Notes: generated by a model not told the origin, from the letters alone. Positions 10,381 to 22,468 are shown, counted from the stretch's first letter. The stretch: 64,000 bases of DNA from Xiphydria camelus (GCA_963678675.1 OY783197.1:26657470-26721469); one strand, 5' to 3'. Program-made: numbers and translations.

Positions 10381-12107
10381 GATAGCGCGGCAAGGTGAAA
10401 CGCAAATGTATAACAACCGGCTGCGGGAGAAATTCTCAAAGATCATGCCGCCGCGGTTATCATCGAAATAAAGATCATCGCCGCGTAATCGTCTGGTTTT
10501 TCTCCGAGCGAATCTACGGGAAATTAATAAGGGTTAGTTTTGGAAAATTATTTCGCCGAGACAAGGAGAAGACAGGAGACGTTCGGTATAGATACGACAT
10601 CACGCGATAATTACGACGAAATCATTATCAAAAGGGGGAGATCGTTGTCGAGAGACACTGCAAATTTATCTTCCAGTGCTCTATTGTTATGGAAATTGAA
10701 TCATAGAAAAATTGCTCTATCGCGTGACAATCGAACGCCTACCTATTGCAAAACATTTAACAAATACCAATAATAACACTATCCGCATAAATCTACCGCT
10801 ATATTGTTCCCTTAAATCAATGGCGGTGCATAAATGCCTTGCAGAGTACAAACAAAAACAAACAAAAATCCACAAATTCCAGAGACAAAAGCGAGAAAAA
10901 AAAGAAGAAATATCGCGCGACGACAAAAAAATGCCGCCCGCACAGGTAATTTTTTCAATCCGTCCGTCGACCAATCTGGCGTCCGTCGAATCTGTCAAGC
11001 GCGCCGCGACGCGTATATCGCCGCGGCACGGTACAGCGCGAGCCTATAATTCATCGGATCGAAAAAGGCAGGTGTAAAAGAGCGCAAGGATTTTAGAGTC
11101 GGTTTAATAAATAAACGCGGCAGAGGAATTGGTTCGCTGACCGGTGCAACCGAGCGGTGGGTTCCAAAGTGGCGGGGGAGGGGGGAAGGACGCGCGTGGT
11201 GCACAGCGCGAACCATACAACGCGGGCGTGTCTTTACCCCGCGCGCGCGTCACTTCCGTGCGTCAGATCCGCGTCGATATTCCGCGCCCAAACAAATTAC
11301 ACGAGGATGGCCCCAGCATTATCCAAATACGAATATGAATAAATAATACGTACGGCGCGGACGGGCGAAACGGGGGATGAAAGGCATCGGGGGCGGGGGG
11401 TGTGGGGGCCACGGGAGGCAGAGAGGCACGGCTCGCGTAATACGCCGCGGGAGCGAGTGCGAGGCCCGCGGACTATGAGTAATATTGCGGGGCTTTTCCA
11501 CCCCTGGGGAACGCGCGAGGGGTGGTGAGAGGGGCCGAAGTTAGGGGTGGTACGGGAGAGAGAGAGAGTGGCACGGAGGGAGGAGCGCCGATCCATCAGC
11601 GTCCCTCCACCCTCGCCTTTCCGCCACTCTCATTTTTCTCCACGGGCCGCGCTCCATCATTCCGCGTCACATCCGCCCTCTTTCATCCCTCCCCCGCCCT
11701 ACTACGTTCCTCGCCCCCGCCCGTCCCGGTTACCTTCCGCGCCTGCACCGCCACCCTGCTCTCTCCCGGCGCTTTCGCTACTGATTGCACTTTCGAAATT
11801 CATTACGCCGTCGTTGTCGGAGAGATCTTCCACGTCGCTTTTCCCCCTGCCGTCGCCGCGGCGTCTGTACCCACTAACAATTAGACACGGGTTTACGTGT
11901 AAAGCGATCCAGAGATCGGCCGTCCGGCGCGGGAGACGCTTTTGCAGGGGAAGCGGGCGCGTGCGGATGCGACGTATTTGACATTGTTTGGTTCACTTTT
12001 GATGCAGTCAGGCGGTTACCACGTAGTGCGGAGTTTGATCCTATTTTTGAAAAGCTACGTGTTCGTTGTATTATAATTTATTCCTGAGCGATATCATTCG
12101 TATCTCG
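10381..12107. other. Unannotated stretch, AT-moderate then strongly GC-rich
   Basis: Bases 10381-10950 are mixed. Bases 11100-11970 are very GC-rich, purine-rich on one side (11370-11590) and pyrimidine-rich on the other (11590-11720). Short open frames occur on both strands without recognisable products. Confidence 0.4.
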
Positions 12108-12319
12108 AACACTGAGAAGAAAGCATTTGTTAGATTCAAAGAAATATGCTATTGAATAGTCCCGAAAACATATTTAGGATTTATTTCCAACGAATATCGA
12201 TTAGATTAGAATATTGTTCGATTCAATCAATAATACTTATTAGAAATCTAATCGACACTCGTTCAAATGAAGTGTGAATTTAATGGCATATTTGAATCTG
12301 GCAATTTTTTCTCAGTGTT
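12108..12319. mobile_element. Family G MITE-like element, copy 1
   Basis: Ends are AACACTGAGAAGAAA and TTTTTTCTCAGTGTT, an inverted repeat of about 15 bp with one mismatch. Internal landmarks are GAATAGTCCCGAAAACAT and ATCTAATCGACACTCGTTCA. A diverged copy at 20091-20258 shares GATAGTCCCGCATTTG and AACCGACACTCATTCC in the same order. Confidence 0.6.
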
Positions 12320-13013
12320 TGAATTGAAAACGTGGTTTTGAAAAAAAAAAATATTAGCATGTTGCGTGACGTGAGAAAAGAAAGCTCTTTATGTGTCTTC
12401 GTTTATTATTAATTTATAGGACAATTATAAAAGCGCAGTGTGAAATAATGACGTAATTGCAATGTAGAATTAAATGAGTAGAGACTTCTGATGCTTATAT
12501 GATAATTATATTGAAATATTCCACGATAATATGACGTTTATTACTATATGCGAACTTAAATTCGTCCATTTTAATTAGCCCTTAAAGACAGAAAGAAATA
12601 GACACGATAAGAGAGAGTCAAACCTCAAACTTGCAGATAAACTTTCAGCGAACATATATTTAAGTAGGTACGTCAAGTCTCTTCAAAAGACCCGGTGTAG
12701 CTTGCGGCTGGATACAAATATAAGCGCGAGTACCCGCGCGATGCACTGCCGCGGTAATCAGCACGAACGTCATCATCATTATCACCGGTACTTCCATCCC
12801 ATCTCATTCAGTTCTGCTCCATCCCATCCGATCCCGTCCCAGTTGCGCACCTCACTATTAGCTACCACGATCACTGCTGCCGGCAAGTGCCTCCCGTCGC
12901 ACGTCCACGAAGTTACTCCCGGCTAACTGCATTTACCATTCGTTCGTTAAATCCAGAGAACCCCGCGATTTAGCTCTCTATTGAGTGTATTAAATACAGA
13001 ACGAATTACAAAG
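12320..13013. other. AT-rich stretch without a recognisable feature
   Basis: The AT-rich sequence is followed by a short simple GATCC/CCATCC-like tract near 12780-12840. No coding signal is visible. Confidence 0.4.
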
Positions 13014-13384
13014 TAAGAAAAAATTTGTATTAAATTTAATACAATTGTATGTAAAGCTTTTTTTCATCATAAAAATGGATATACTCTCTTATGAATATGG
13101 TAAAAATGTAATATAAATTTCATAAGGAATTATATTAACTTTTATAATAATCTACCCAATAAAATCTTTATATAGAATTATATTATATTTAATGTACACA
13201 TTTTTAATATAGGTAAATATAAATTAATTACATTGTAAGAAAATTATGTAAAATGTAATATAATTATAATTATGTAGGTAAAGCTTTTTATTTAATTGAA
13301 TCAATAAAAAGCTTAATAAATATTTAGTGAAAAAATACAAATTCCATATAGAATTATATTGCATTTAATATAAATTTTTCTTGC
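13014..13384. mobile_element. AT-rich foldback, apparently two related units
   Basis: The outer arms GTAAGAAAAAATTTGTATTA (left) and TTTAATATAAATTTTTCTTG (right) are inverted. A second start, GTAAGAAAATTATGTAAAAT near 13236, followed by GTAAAGCTTTTTATTT, repeats the first start and its GTAAAGCTTTTTTTCA. The inner AAGCTTTTTATT is mirrored by AATAAAAAGCTT near 13280-13313. Low complexity makes exact limits uncertain. Confidence 0.5.
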
Positions 13385-14640
13385 AATATAAGTATTGCCT
13401 TTGGTACCACAATGTCTACTCCGAATTTTCACACTTTTCCAACACGACTCCGATCTTTTAGTATTCTAATCAGTCATTAATTCGACATAACGGACTGAAT
13501 TGAGGAATTGGAGAGAATATCCATAAATGTCAAATAACTTATTCCCTCCATATACACAGTCGTCCAAATTTTCCTACCTTCCCTGTTCGACACCGGCCTT
13601 TTAGCATCCGTAATCGGTCAATTTGCTCGAGCGCCGCTTATTTCTTACACTTACAGTCTTTCGTAGTGGGTAACACCTTGCAACTAATGCACGTCGTATA
13701 ACGCACGGAGCGTAAAAGTGACAATTTATCTTTTCGCCCGGTGTGTAACGCCCGGTCGTATAGTTAGAGGTAAACTTAGCGCTTTTTGGCGCTTTTCGTA
13801 CCCGATGATCGAGTGGCCCGCGCGAGCTGTCGGGGAAAAGCGTGGACGTCGCGCCGCGCGATCGTCGCTTTTTGACCTCGCGCGCGCGAACGAGCCGTGC
13901 GACGCGAGCTATCGGAGCGGGGGAGGGAAAAAATTGATGGCGCCCAAAGAAAAGGCGGAATCCAAATTGCCCTTTCGGATCAATTTGTTTTCCGGGTGAG
14001 AAGTCAACGTGTCGCACGAATCGTCCGAAACGTATAGGTAAGTATGTATGATAGGCGCGTCGAACGTCTCCGAACGTCATTTGTCCGCGTCGATGATGTT
14101 GGATTTTTACCCGAGCGGGAATACTTTTCTTCGCATCGCACTCATTGGTCGTGTCTCTTATATTTACCGTAGTTTTTTGTGGGGTTTCTCCGACCCTAAT
14201 TTTTCGTAAGTACCTACATATATTTCTTTAAGGGGGGGGTTAATTTTTCCATCGACGCGATTTTTGGCGAGGACCTACATTTTTTGAGGAGTTTCGAACA
14301 GTCGTTGTCATTTATTTTATTATTTGAATGTTCTTCGAAGTCACTTTTTAGCATTAGCTAACGTCATTTTTCTTAGACAAGTACCTATTGTCCTGTGTGT
14401 TTTCATACATCGTCAATTTCAAAAATACATTTATTATTCTATATTTCGCAGGGAATATTTCCCGTAAAATTGTAAATCCGAGAAATTTTATTTACCACTC
14501 ATCATTTTATTACTTAACATGATAGTTACCTCAATGAAATAGCACTGAGTAGCGCGATGTTGGCGATTCATTCCTACGACTCGTCAGGGGCAAAGCATTC
14601 CGTGTCAACATTAATTCGACTCACGATATCGCGCGTTTGA
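13385..14640. other. Unannotated stretch with a weak tandem duplication
   Basis: Two blocks of about 65 bp near 13420-13485 and 13563-13627 align loosely: CGAATTTTCACACTTTTCC against CAAATTTTCCTACCTTCCC, then GATCTTTTAGTATTC against GGCCTTTTAGCATCC. Bases 13640-14080 are CpG-rich with open frames on both strands and no recognisable product. The rest is AT-rich. Confidence 0.4.
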
Positions 14641-16944
14641 TACTAATGCACCCCACGTGTATCGCAAGTAGGATGTACGATGTACCTATACACAAATCGG
14701 TCAACCGGTGGCCAAAATGGCTGGCCTACGTTCCACGGAGGCTTCAGACGTGTAATCAAATACGCATTACCGCCGGTCCCCGCTCGCCTCATCCTTCTCG
14801 AGAGTCTTTCCACCGAACACCCCCCTGGCTTTTCGTATACGACTCGGTAGGAAGAGTAGACGCGTTATTTGAGCACTGCCTCCGTACACACACGTGCCCA
14901 TACGTATCTGTGTCGTTCGCGGTGCTCCGGCGTGCTCTCGCAATATGATATCGTAAGTACAATAAAGTTCAAAAAGGCTGAGCTGCGAAGCTCGTGATGC
15001 CCTTGCGAAAAATCGGGGAGATTGATATTTTCACTCATTTGGCTGTGTGAATATGTTAAATTAATTTTCATACGTTCTTCGGTAAGCTTGTGAATGAAAC
15101 TTGATGATATAATCAAGTTGTGCACATATATAAGAATATTGTTAGATAATACAAAAATGATGATAAAGTAGATTTTAAAGCAAAATCTCGAATTGTTCTA
15201 TCGGGAAATAAAGGTATAATTGGAGTTGGCCCCTCTTTACAGTTACCGGCCGCGGCAATCGAGGGTTATTTTAATATCTTCTCCCCTACAGTGTAAAGGA
15301 AAATGCTGTTCATTTTTAATATCGATGTATTTATATCTGTCGATTGTTAGAATAATCTTATTACTCGGTAACATAATTATGTTTATCAGTAATACGATTA
15401 TGTTACTCGATAGCGTAAATATATTATTCGCAAAAAAATCTGAGCTATCATACCGCAAATGTAGAGCCAAAAATTCATTCTTCTAAACTATATTCCCACT
15501 GTTTTTAATCATTTGAAAATTACTACACTCTCCCTTGAGAAATTTATAGGTATTCAATATTTATTGAACTCTATAGGTACATACAATTATATTATATTGA
15601 ATGTGAATTTCACACAAGTGAGTATATTTATTTTCATAATCACGTATCGGATAAAAACTTTAAGTACCTACAATTATATTAATTTCAATACAAACTTTTC
15701 TTACTGCATTTATCGTCCATTAAAATCTACTATTGTTTCAGTGTAAATGCATAACGAAACATTTTGAACCGCACTGTACCCATTTTCGTACATAACTACA
15801 CTTGCGCTCTCAACGATGCGTTCGCCGCATCGTGTACTTTCCCGCACGCAACGTGGCAATCAGGAGTAGGTATAGGTATATCGTCGCCGATAAGCAGACA
15901 TCGAATTCGGATGAACGCTGTCGTATACCTAGATTTTTAATACTTATACTTTACCGGTTCGTAATAATACGTACAAAGGTACTTCTTATCGTTCACGGCG
16001 TCGAAGGTCGCTTTTATCCTCGGCAACATCAGGCGTCGCGACGCGCCCGCGACTTCCCGTGAGAGCGTCGAGTCCTTCCTTTCGCGCGGACGAAAAAATC
16101 TGCTGATCGCGCGTTCGTCGGCGGGCGCGCGGGGAGCGCCGCTGCATCATCTTCAGGACGCTTTTTCTCGCCACCTCGACGCGGCGGACGGAAAAAGTTT
16201 ACGCGGACGCGGGTCATCAGCGCCTCTGCCATCCCGACGGTCATTTGCTGTCGCGAAGGAACGCCCGCGTTGGAATCCTAATTAGCCGCGTTGGCGAGTG
16301 GCGTGTTATGACGCGGTGGCGTCTTTTTATCGGACGGGGCTCCTGGGAGTTGCTTTGAAAATTATAGCGAATTATCGAAATCGTCACGATGTGAAAACTT
16401 TCTAATAAAACGTCGTTTCTCATGCGTCTTGTGCGTAAAATTGTATGACTATTAAAAAAGATATCCATCATCCGTATTAAACTCCCACGAGAAGAATAAT
16501 CTTTCCCTCGGCGTGGGGAGTAAAATCGCGACAAACGTCCACCTAAAATATCGCCAAAAGAGTCGCGGCCACGTGGGCACGAGCGGAATAGAGAACGTCG
16601 CGATGACGACACTTCGAGCGAATTATGCAGAAGTTTGTTGTTCCTTCAAGCCCCTCTTCAAGATATTAGCATAGGAGATGAATAAGTTTATCCGTCGTCG
16701 TCGCTGTATCTTCAGTTATATCTCCCGTTGTGAGTACATCCGCCTCTCTCTTTCTTATCTTTCTTCCTCCGCAATACTGATCTTCGCATACGCAAACCTT
16801 TTCTCTTTCTTTAGATCCTCCTTTCGTCTCTCTATACCTACGGAGAAAAGTTTTTGGTAACCATTCTCACAATGCATGTGGTACGATTGAATTATTGTCG
16901 CATATGGCTATAAATATATTTATCGATTTTTCAATCTTACCACA
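14641..16944. other. Unannotated stretch, mixed composition
   Basis: A GGAGTTGGCCCCTC sequence near 15220 resembles half of a family A hairpin, but its inverse partner is absent. Bases 15540-15740 are AT-rich and contain two TACAATTATATTA blocks like the arms of the 13-kb foldback. Bases 15990-16250 are CpG-rich. Bases 16866-16945 resemble part of the 28571-28718 element (GATTGAATTATTG-CGCATATG). No gene is supportable. Confidence 0.4.
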
Positions 16945-17212
16945 CACAGAGAAAAAGAACCTAAGTTGATTCTATCAATAATTACCGGCAGGGTTGCAAG
17001 TAATTATTTGTTTACATGGATTTGACCTTTTTTTATATCAATTTGATATTTCTTCCTTGCAATTACCTGCGTAGGTAGTACTAATTTATATGAATGTAAG
17101 AAAGAGATAATTAATTGATGTATTAAAAGATTGCATTCTGATATAAATACATAATTACTCGCGACTCCGCAAGTAACTTTTAGTAGATCCAACTAATTAT
17201 TTTTCTCTGTGC
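16945..17212. mobile_element. Family E MITE-like element, copy 1
   Basis: Ends are CACAGAGAAAAAGAAC and ATTTTTCTCTGTGC. The arms of about 70 bp are inverted: GGGTTGCAAGTAATTATTTG at the left faces CATAATTACTCGCGACTCCG at the right. TTGATATTTCTTCCTTGCAA lies in the middle. Other copies are at 17302, 27113, 33466 and 39740. Confidence 0.75.
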
Positions 17213-17301
17213 AATTGATTTGGTTCTATTGGATCAGTTTAACCTCTTTTCGAGATGCAATTAAGTTATTCTTAAAGAAATACTTCACGTAATTATGTAT
17301 A

Positions 17302-17552
17302 AACACGGGAGAAGAATTAGTTACATCTACTCAAAATTACTGGCGGAGTCGCAATATCATAAGTATTTACATCAATTAGATCCTTTTTCGTATTAATCTG
17401 ATTTTTCTTCCTTGCAGCCGCATACTATTCCACATGATTATAAGGAAAATATATCAAATTGATGTATTAGAAAATGTCACTGATGTAAATAAATAATTGC
17501 TTGCGACCCCGCAAGTAATTTTCAGTAGATCCAACTAATTCTTTTTTCTCTG
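17302..17552. mobile_element. Family E MITE-like element, copy 2
   Basis: The left end is worn (CACGGGAGAAGAATTAG); the right end is TTCTTTTTTCTCTGTA. The right arm ATTGCTTGCGACCCCGCAAG contains a local palindrome, CTTGCGACCCCGCAAG. It lies in the same orientation as the copy 90 bp upstream, so the pair may be two insertions or an old duplication. Confidence 0.7.
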
Positions 17553-18312
17553 TACACGAGTTGTGAGAATGTGTAAGTTGCCGCAAACTTTTCTCCGCGT
17601 GCGCGGATAAAACACGATCTTTTCGTAGGTAGGTACTCGCGCGTCCTCTCGGCCGCGATAGCATCCTCTCGTAGAGTTATCAGCGCTCGGTGCAGTCCAC
17701 GCAGAACCTAGTGCATCGGACGGCTCGGATCGCAACCACCCGGATGAATTTTCCGCAGACCCCGCAGCGTCTCGCGCGCGATACGAAAGTCGCGGCGACG
17801 AGTAGAGGCCCTCCTCTCTCGTCGCACGGGCGGCGTACACGACGCAAAGTTGTTCGGGGTGCGGGATAGAACGGGATAGGTGGGGCCGTTATTAATCTGG
17901 TGTCGAGTTGAGCACAAAGTTATATAGGAGCTCAGGAAATGAAACACGAGAAACCTCCCTCTCTGCCCCCGGTCTCCCCCCTCGCCGAATCCCAACCCCC
18001 TTCAGTCCCGACAGTTCCTACGTCCAACTTTGTATGTATCGCCGGGCCCGCACCACCCCTCCCACCTTCGGCGCGGTCAGATGGAGATATAACGATCACG
18101 AGAAACGCGCGCGCGAGCCCTCGGAGACATGCATATTTATACGCGCCATCCATTCTTTGCCGATGACACGGTTGTCCTTCCTGCGTTACATTGTCCGTCG
18201 CATGCGGGGATATACCACTTTGTGTAGCGCTGATTGTGGGTAAGACGCGCAGAGGATACATCAGTCGACTCGGAAGTCGATATAGGCGTGCGAGAGTTAC
18301 GGAAAGGACTGT
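17553..18312. other. CpG-rich single-copy block
   Basis: The GC-rich sequence has overlapping open frames on both strands (17535-17840, 17708-17995 and 17932-18261 on the minus strand; 17908-18243 on the plus strand) and no recognisable domains. No gene is called. Confidence 0.4.
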
Positions 18313-18314
18313 TA

Positions 18315-18563
18315 CACTGAGAAAACAGTTTATCAGTGGTTGATAAATGTAATTTCAAATATAACGAAATGAATATTTCGTCAGAACAAGGAAATATACG
18401 TTAACTATTAAAATGTTTCTTTCACTCAAACTGTTGCCTCGAGAAATTTAATCATGCCGAGTAAATATTGTAATGGACGGATATTTATTTGGTCCTATAA
18501 AATGTTTATTTCGCCATATTCAATCAAACATTTATTACCTACAAATAAACTGTCTTCTTAGTG
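18315..18563. mobile_element. Family C MITE-like element, copy 1
   Basis: This 249-bp element sits between TA at 18313-18314 and TA at 18564-18565. Ends are CACTGAGAAAACAGTTTAT and AAACTGTCTTCTTAGTG. The inverted arms of about 65 bp carry GATAAATGTAATTTCAAAT and ATTCAATCAAACATTTATTA. The middle holds AAACTGTTGCCTCGAG and GCCGAGTAAATATTGTAATG. Nine copies occur in the window. Confidence 0.8.
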
Positions 18564-18591
18564 TATAATAGAACATTAAAAACACACCTGA

Positions 18592-18840
18592 CACTAGAAC
18601 TACTTAATACCGAACGTTCGCGCGTTTTAAAACGGTCGTTTTGGTGGGCGATTATCTCGTTACCTATGGGTTTTCGACTGATACTGCTATAGAAACTTTT
18701 TGCAGATCGAACTATATTCTATAAAAAAGTATCTTACCAATTTTTACAAAAACCTCACGGGTTACGAGATAATCGAGGTTTAATGGCTCTCTGAAATAAA
18801 AAAGAACATCAGTTAAATTGACTCTGCGATATTTCTAGTG
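18592..18840. mobile_element. Family L element, complete-looking copy
   Basis: The 249-bp sequence is bounded by CACTAGAAC and TTTCTAGTG. Inside lie GCGATTATCTCGTTACC and the inverted GGTTACGAGATAATCG. The copy at 42435-42672 has better-preserved ends (ACTAGAACTACGG and its inverse). It lies between two family C elements in opposite orientation. No clear target duplication is visible. Confidence 0.6.
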
Positions 18841-18857
18841 CTAATCGCATTTAAGTG

Positions 18858-19094
18858 CACTGAGAACACAGCTTTGCAGATATGACGAAAGAAACATTTT
18901 ATTGGACCAAATAAATATTCGTTAACTATTATGACACTTATTTGACGCATTTAAATATCTCGAGGAAACTGTTCGAATAAAATAAACCTTCTAATAATTA
19001 ACACATATTTTCTCGCTCCAAAGAAATATATTATATTAATTTCGCCACATTTGAAATAACACTTATCGACTATCAATAAACCGTTTTCTCAGCG
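18858..19094. mobile_element. Family C MITE-like element, copy 2
   Basis: The ends are CACTGAGAACACAG and GTTTTCTCAGCG, and the flanking dinucleotide is TG on both sides (18856-18857 and 19095-19096). The middle (ATATCTCGAGGAAACTGTTC) is inverted relative to copy 1 at 18315. Confidence 0.7.
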
Positions 19095-19096
19095 TG

Positions 19097-20090
19097 GGGT
19101 GTAGCCGTAGGTACATCGAACACGCCGCGCCGTATCCCCCGCAATTCATTTCCGCATTAAAATTCCGCCTTTGTCCTAACGCGAAACGAGTGACCATATG
19201 AATTATGTATACACATGTTCGCGAGAGGCGGCGTTATGTCGCCATGTTTTCGTATGTTCCTTTGATCGTGGACCCCTGGCAGTGGAGAGGCGAGGGGGGG
19301 GGGGGGCAATAAAATTAATCCGTTTTACACCGCGCGCGGGGCCCTGCGAAGGGGTTGGACTTTAGTCGTAGATGGCGAACGAGTAGGTCGCGCGGGGGGA
19401 GGGGGTGCGGGGATCGGGCGAGCGAGGGGTGCGATTAAAATCGCATCAGCCCGTTCTCGATGCACGAAATGCCCGCGTTACAGCGGTTACCTCTTCGATG
19501 CCCCCTTGCGGCGTACACCGGCGCCGCGCCGCGCCGCGCAGTAGAAAGAGGAGAAACGCGTTGCGTTCCTCCGCCGCGGCGCGTTCTCTTCGACGTGGCA
19601 AAAACGCGCGGAGGTTCGCCGCGTTGCTGATGGGCTTATAATTGCGGGAATGACGACGACGGCGGCGGCGGGGGGCTGCATGCGACTGCCTCGTTTCTAC
19701 GTTTTGCGCCCCGGCGCTGCAGCGCAAAGTTTGCTCACTCCCTCCTCGCACGGTCTATTTACCTGGCGCGTCTGGCGAACGCGCGACGATACGCGCGTTC
19801 TCGCGCATTGCGAACGACGAGGGATCTGCGGTGTACAAAGCTTTTATGCAGCACGTGATTATAAGTGTTAATATACTCGCATGGAAGTTTGTACTAAATT
19901 TAATATTATCGCGCATTTTGGATAAATATTTAACACGAATTTTAGACGTACTTTAGAGTTTTTGAATGTAGGTATAAACGTTTTCCATTAGGTACTGTAA
20001 TTTCGCAGTGATTTATTAACTTATATTTTTATGTATAATTGTAACCATGTAATACACATTTTTTTAAAGGGTTATATTAGTTTTCATATA
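19097..20090. other. Unannotated stretch; CpG-rich first half, AT-rich second half
   Basis: A run of 13 G lies at 19294-19306. Bases 19320-19860 are CpG-rich with chance open frames on both strands. From about 19870 the sequence is AT-rich. Confidence 0.4.
19294..19306 (+). repeat. Homopolymer G run
   Basis: Thirteen consecutive G bases follow an already G-rich stretch. It is a possible G-quadruplex and an assembly-error hotspot. Confidence 0.8.
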
Positions 20091-20258
20091 CAGCTGAAAA
20101 AAAGATGTAGGCACCTGATTGAAATAAACATGTTTCTGGATAGTCCCGCATTTGTTCAATTCGAATAAATAATGATTTGATCCAAGTAATATTCAATGAA
20201 ATCGATAATATTTATATCCGTCCAACCGACACTCATTCCAATCGAATAAATGTGCTCT
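20091..20258. mobile_element. Family G element, copy 2, right end lost
   Basis: It begins CAGCTGAAAAAAAGATG and keeps GATAGTCCCGCATTTG and CCGACACTCATTCC in the order of copy 1. The expected TTTTCTCAGTG end is replaced by the start of a family H element at 20261, so the right end was probably lost at or before that insertion. Confidence 0.5.
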
Positions 20259-20260
20259 TA

Positions 20261-20508
20261 CACCGAGAAAAATAATTAGGTTAGAATAATACCGGTCAGT
20301 TGAACCAAGTATTTAGTTAGTCTGACCAAATGTTTAATTATTGTAACCAAAAAGTGGTAGGTTTAACCAAACAGATGGAGAATCCATATTTCACCAAACA
20401 GTTCGGTCATCGTTTTCAAGATTTTGATTAAATTGGCCAAATTTGTTTTTCAATTTACGACTACTCAAAAATATGTATTTTTATCGAGTAAATTTTCCTC
20501 TCAGTTTG
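20261..20508. mobile_element. Family H MITE-like element, copy 1
   Basis: The element is flanked by TA at 20259-20260 and 20509-20510. It starts CACCGAGAAAAATAATTAGG and ends TTTTCCTCTCAGTTTG. Repeated CTRACCAAA-like blocks fill the left half. The segment from GGTTTAACCAAACAGATGGA through TTTCACCAAACAGTT matches 36.28-36.34 kb. Confidence 0.65.
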
Positions 20509-20510
20509 TA

Positions 20511-21542
20511 GCTATTTACCGGATAACCGCTTTCTACACAATTATATTAAATTTCATATAAAATTTTATAAACCGACTCGTCCCACCACAACCACATCTC
20601 TACCCGGACGCCGTATCCTCGACTGTACATGCGAACGACCAACACTAGGTATGCATGTATATATATATAGGTATACCTACGCGATATCGAGATACAAGTT
20701 TTCCAACGCGTACGCCCGAGCCGCAACGAGATAAGATTGAGGAAACGCGATATGACGTACGCAGCCGAAGAGACAGGGACGTAAATCGATATACGCCTAT
20801 CTACAGATACTTACGCGACGACGGCACAGGGTGGAGGTCACGCGCGGTACAACGTCGGTCGCGTCGCCCGGCGACGAGAGACGCCACGATGCGGCGCGCG
20901 GGAGGCGTGAGACGAGGGAACACGCGCGCGGAAAGAGAGAGAGAGAGAGAGAGCCACGTAAGACTGATGCGAGGCCCATCAGAACGCCGTGCCATTTCTG
21001 CCTCATTGTGGACTCCATTTGTGACTCTTAGATTGCCGGTGAATTATCTACCGCGGTGATGGAAAAATCGCTAACGTAGGGAGCCGGCAAAATAAAAGTA
21101 GCCGACATTTCTCACCGTCTCTCCCGTGAGCGCGGCTTCCTCTCGCCGCGCGCGCGCGCGCGTGCTCTGGCAAAAACCGAAAAGCGATAGACGCGCGCCC
21201 GGGCGGGTGGTAGTCTCCGGTCCCGAACGCGCGGCTAAGCAGTCCGCGAAAGAAAGTTCGGGACGTTGATGGAGTCCCGGGTGTTTATTCCGCGAGAGCG
21301 ACAAATGCCTGGCGATCGCTCCGCCGCGCGGCGCTCTCGTCGGCGCGAGGGGGGTCCCCATGATTTCGCACATCGCGGCACTCGAGTGTGTAGCGCCGCG
21401 ACCCGGAAGGGGGTCTCGCGCGCGGGAGGGAGTAGGGAAATTCTGCCGGAAATGAAAAGCGGTTCGCGCTTTTAATCTCTCGCGCGCGCGTTAAAGGCGC
21501 GTTTCCACGTTGCTCCGAAATTACGGGCGCGACGTAAGTACC
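20511..21542. other. Unannotated stretch with CpG-rich second half
   Basis: A (GA)n run at 20934-20953 and a (CG)-rich run near 21150 are the only simple features. Open frames on both strands lack recognisable products. Confidence 0.4.
20934..20953 (+). repeat. (GA)n microsatellite
   Basis: About ten perfect GA units lie in a CpG-rich context. Similar GA or CT runs occur near 32687-32701 and 36890-36926. Confidence 0.85.
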
Positions 21543-21762
21543 CGCATGGAAAAACAATTTGTGGTACATTTCGGGACAGGGACGATTTCTTGTTATGATG
21601 ACTATGATTTTTTAGTAGAAATTATACTTAGTAAAGCTTGTAGAAGTTGCAAGCGTTTGCTGCAATGTTTACTGCAATCGTAGTTATCGTAATAATAAAT
21701 TGGCCTTGTCTCGCATTTTACCACAAGCTTTGTAGATGTTATAATTTATTTTTTCCGTGCGC
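21543..21762. mobile_element. Family K foldback element, copy 2
   Basis: It shares with 3656-3886 the order TTTGTGGTACATTTCGG, GTAGAAGTTGCAAGCG, AATAAATTGGCCTTGTCTCG and AAGCTTTGTAGATGTT. Ends GCATGGAAAAACAA and TTATTTTTTCCGTGC are inverted. Confidence 0.7.
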
Positions 21763-22293
21763 GGTTCCCGTATAGGAATCTCCAATTGGCCCAATGCTGG
21801 ACTATTACTGGCTGCCACGTGACCTGCAATGGCGCGATAACGGCAGCCATGGCTGCATGCATGCACTGAGGTGGATAATAAAATCAACCATAATCGCAAG
21901 GTTAGTTTTTCCCGGTTGCTAGCACCATATTTATGGTCAGACAGATCACGAATGCAGTCGAAATAACTTCCGTTGCATCGTTATAGTAACAATGAGATTG
22001 TAGTTTATGATAGCCATGCACCATGGTCGAATTAATCATAAAAGTAAATCAATAACATTACTGCATGATAGTATCGATTATGTAAAAAGAGGTTGGGAAC
22101 ATCAATTGACCATGCTGCAAGTTGACCTGGTTGCAGGAATTCCGAGCGCTCTCGTTGTTATAAACAAAATCTCACAGATCAAAAAAACTATGGAATTATG
22201 ATTGGCGCACAAAAGCGACCACGATTTCTGGTTAAATTGTGGTTCCTTCAACCAGATTTTTCCCTGAGTGAGAGAGAGGCTTTTCTACGCTCT
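21763..22293. other. Unannotated stretch, no CpG enrichment
   Basis: It differs from its CpG-rich neighbours in having ordinary composition. A palindrome GCAGCCATGGCTGC lies near 21842. I do not recognise the stretch; it could be an old transposon remnant. Confidence 0.4.
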
Positions 22294-22295
22294 CA

Positions 22296-22468
22296 CACTC
22301 AAAAAAATTTGGCCACAACTAGAAAATTATAGTAATTGCAGTGATAATTTTCTTCGCAATAGCAAGAATTCTTGCGCGCGCGCGCGCGCGCTACGCTAGA
22401 AATATATTTCTAGTTGTGTCTGAGGCAGCCAGAAATATAGCTGGATTAGCTAAATACTTTTTTCAGTG
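22296..22468 (-). mobile_element. Family B MITE-like element, copy 2, with internal CG expansion
   Basis: It reads as the reverse complement of the other copies: it starts CACTCAAAAAAATTTGGCC and ends AATACTTTTTTCAGTG. The flanking dinucleotide is CA on both sides (22294-22295 and 22469-22470). The central GCAAGAATTCTTGC is followed by a (GC)9-type run at 22374-22391 where other copies have only TATTG/TAGC-like sequence. Confidence 0.75.

Noticed and set aside
10104..10439. Acidic protein frame on the minus strand
   Set aside because: Nearly all of it is the triplet microsatellite; no flanking conserved sequence or splice signals support an exon.
15220..15260. Family A copy near GGAGTTGGCCCCTC
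   Set aside because: Only half of the hairpin motif is present and the inverse arm is absent, so it is not counted as a copy.
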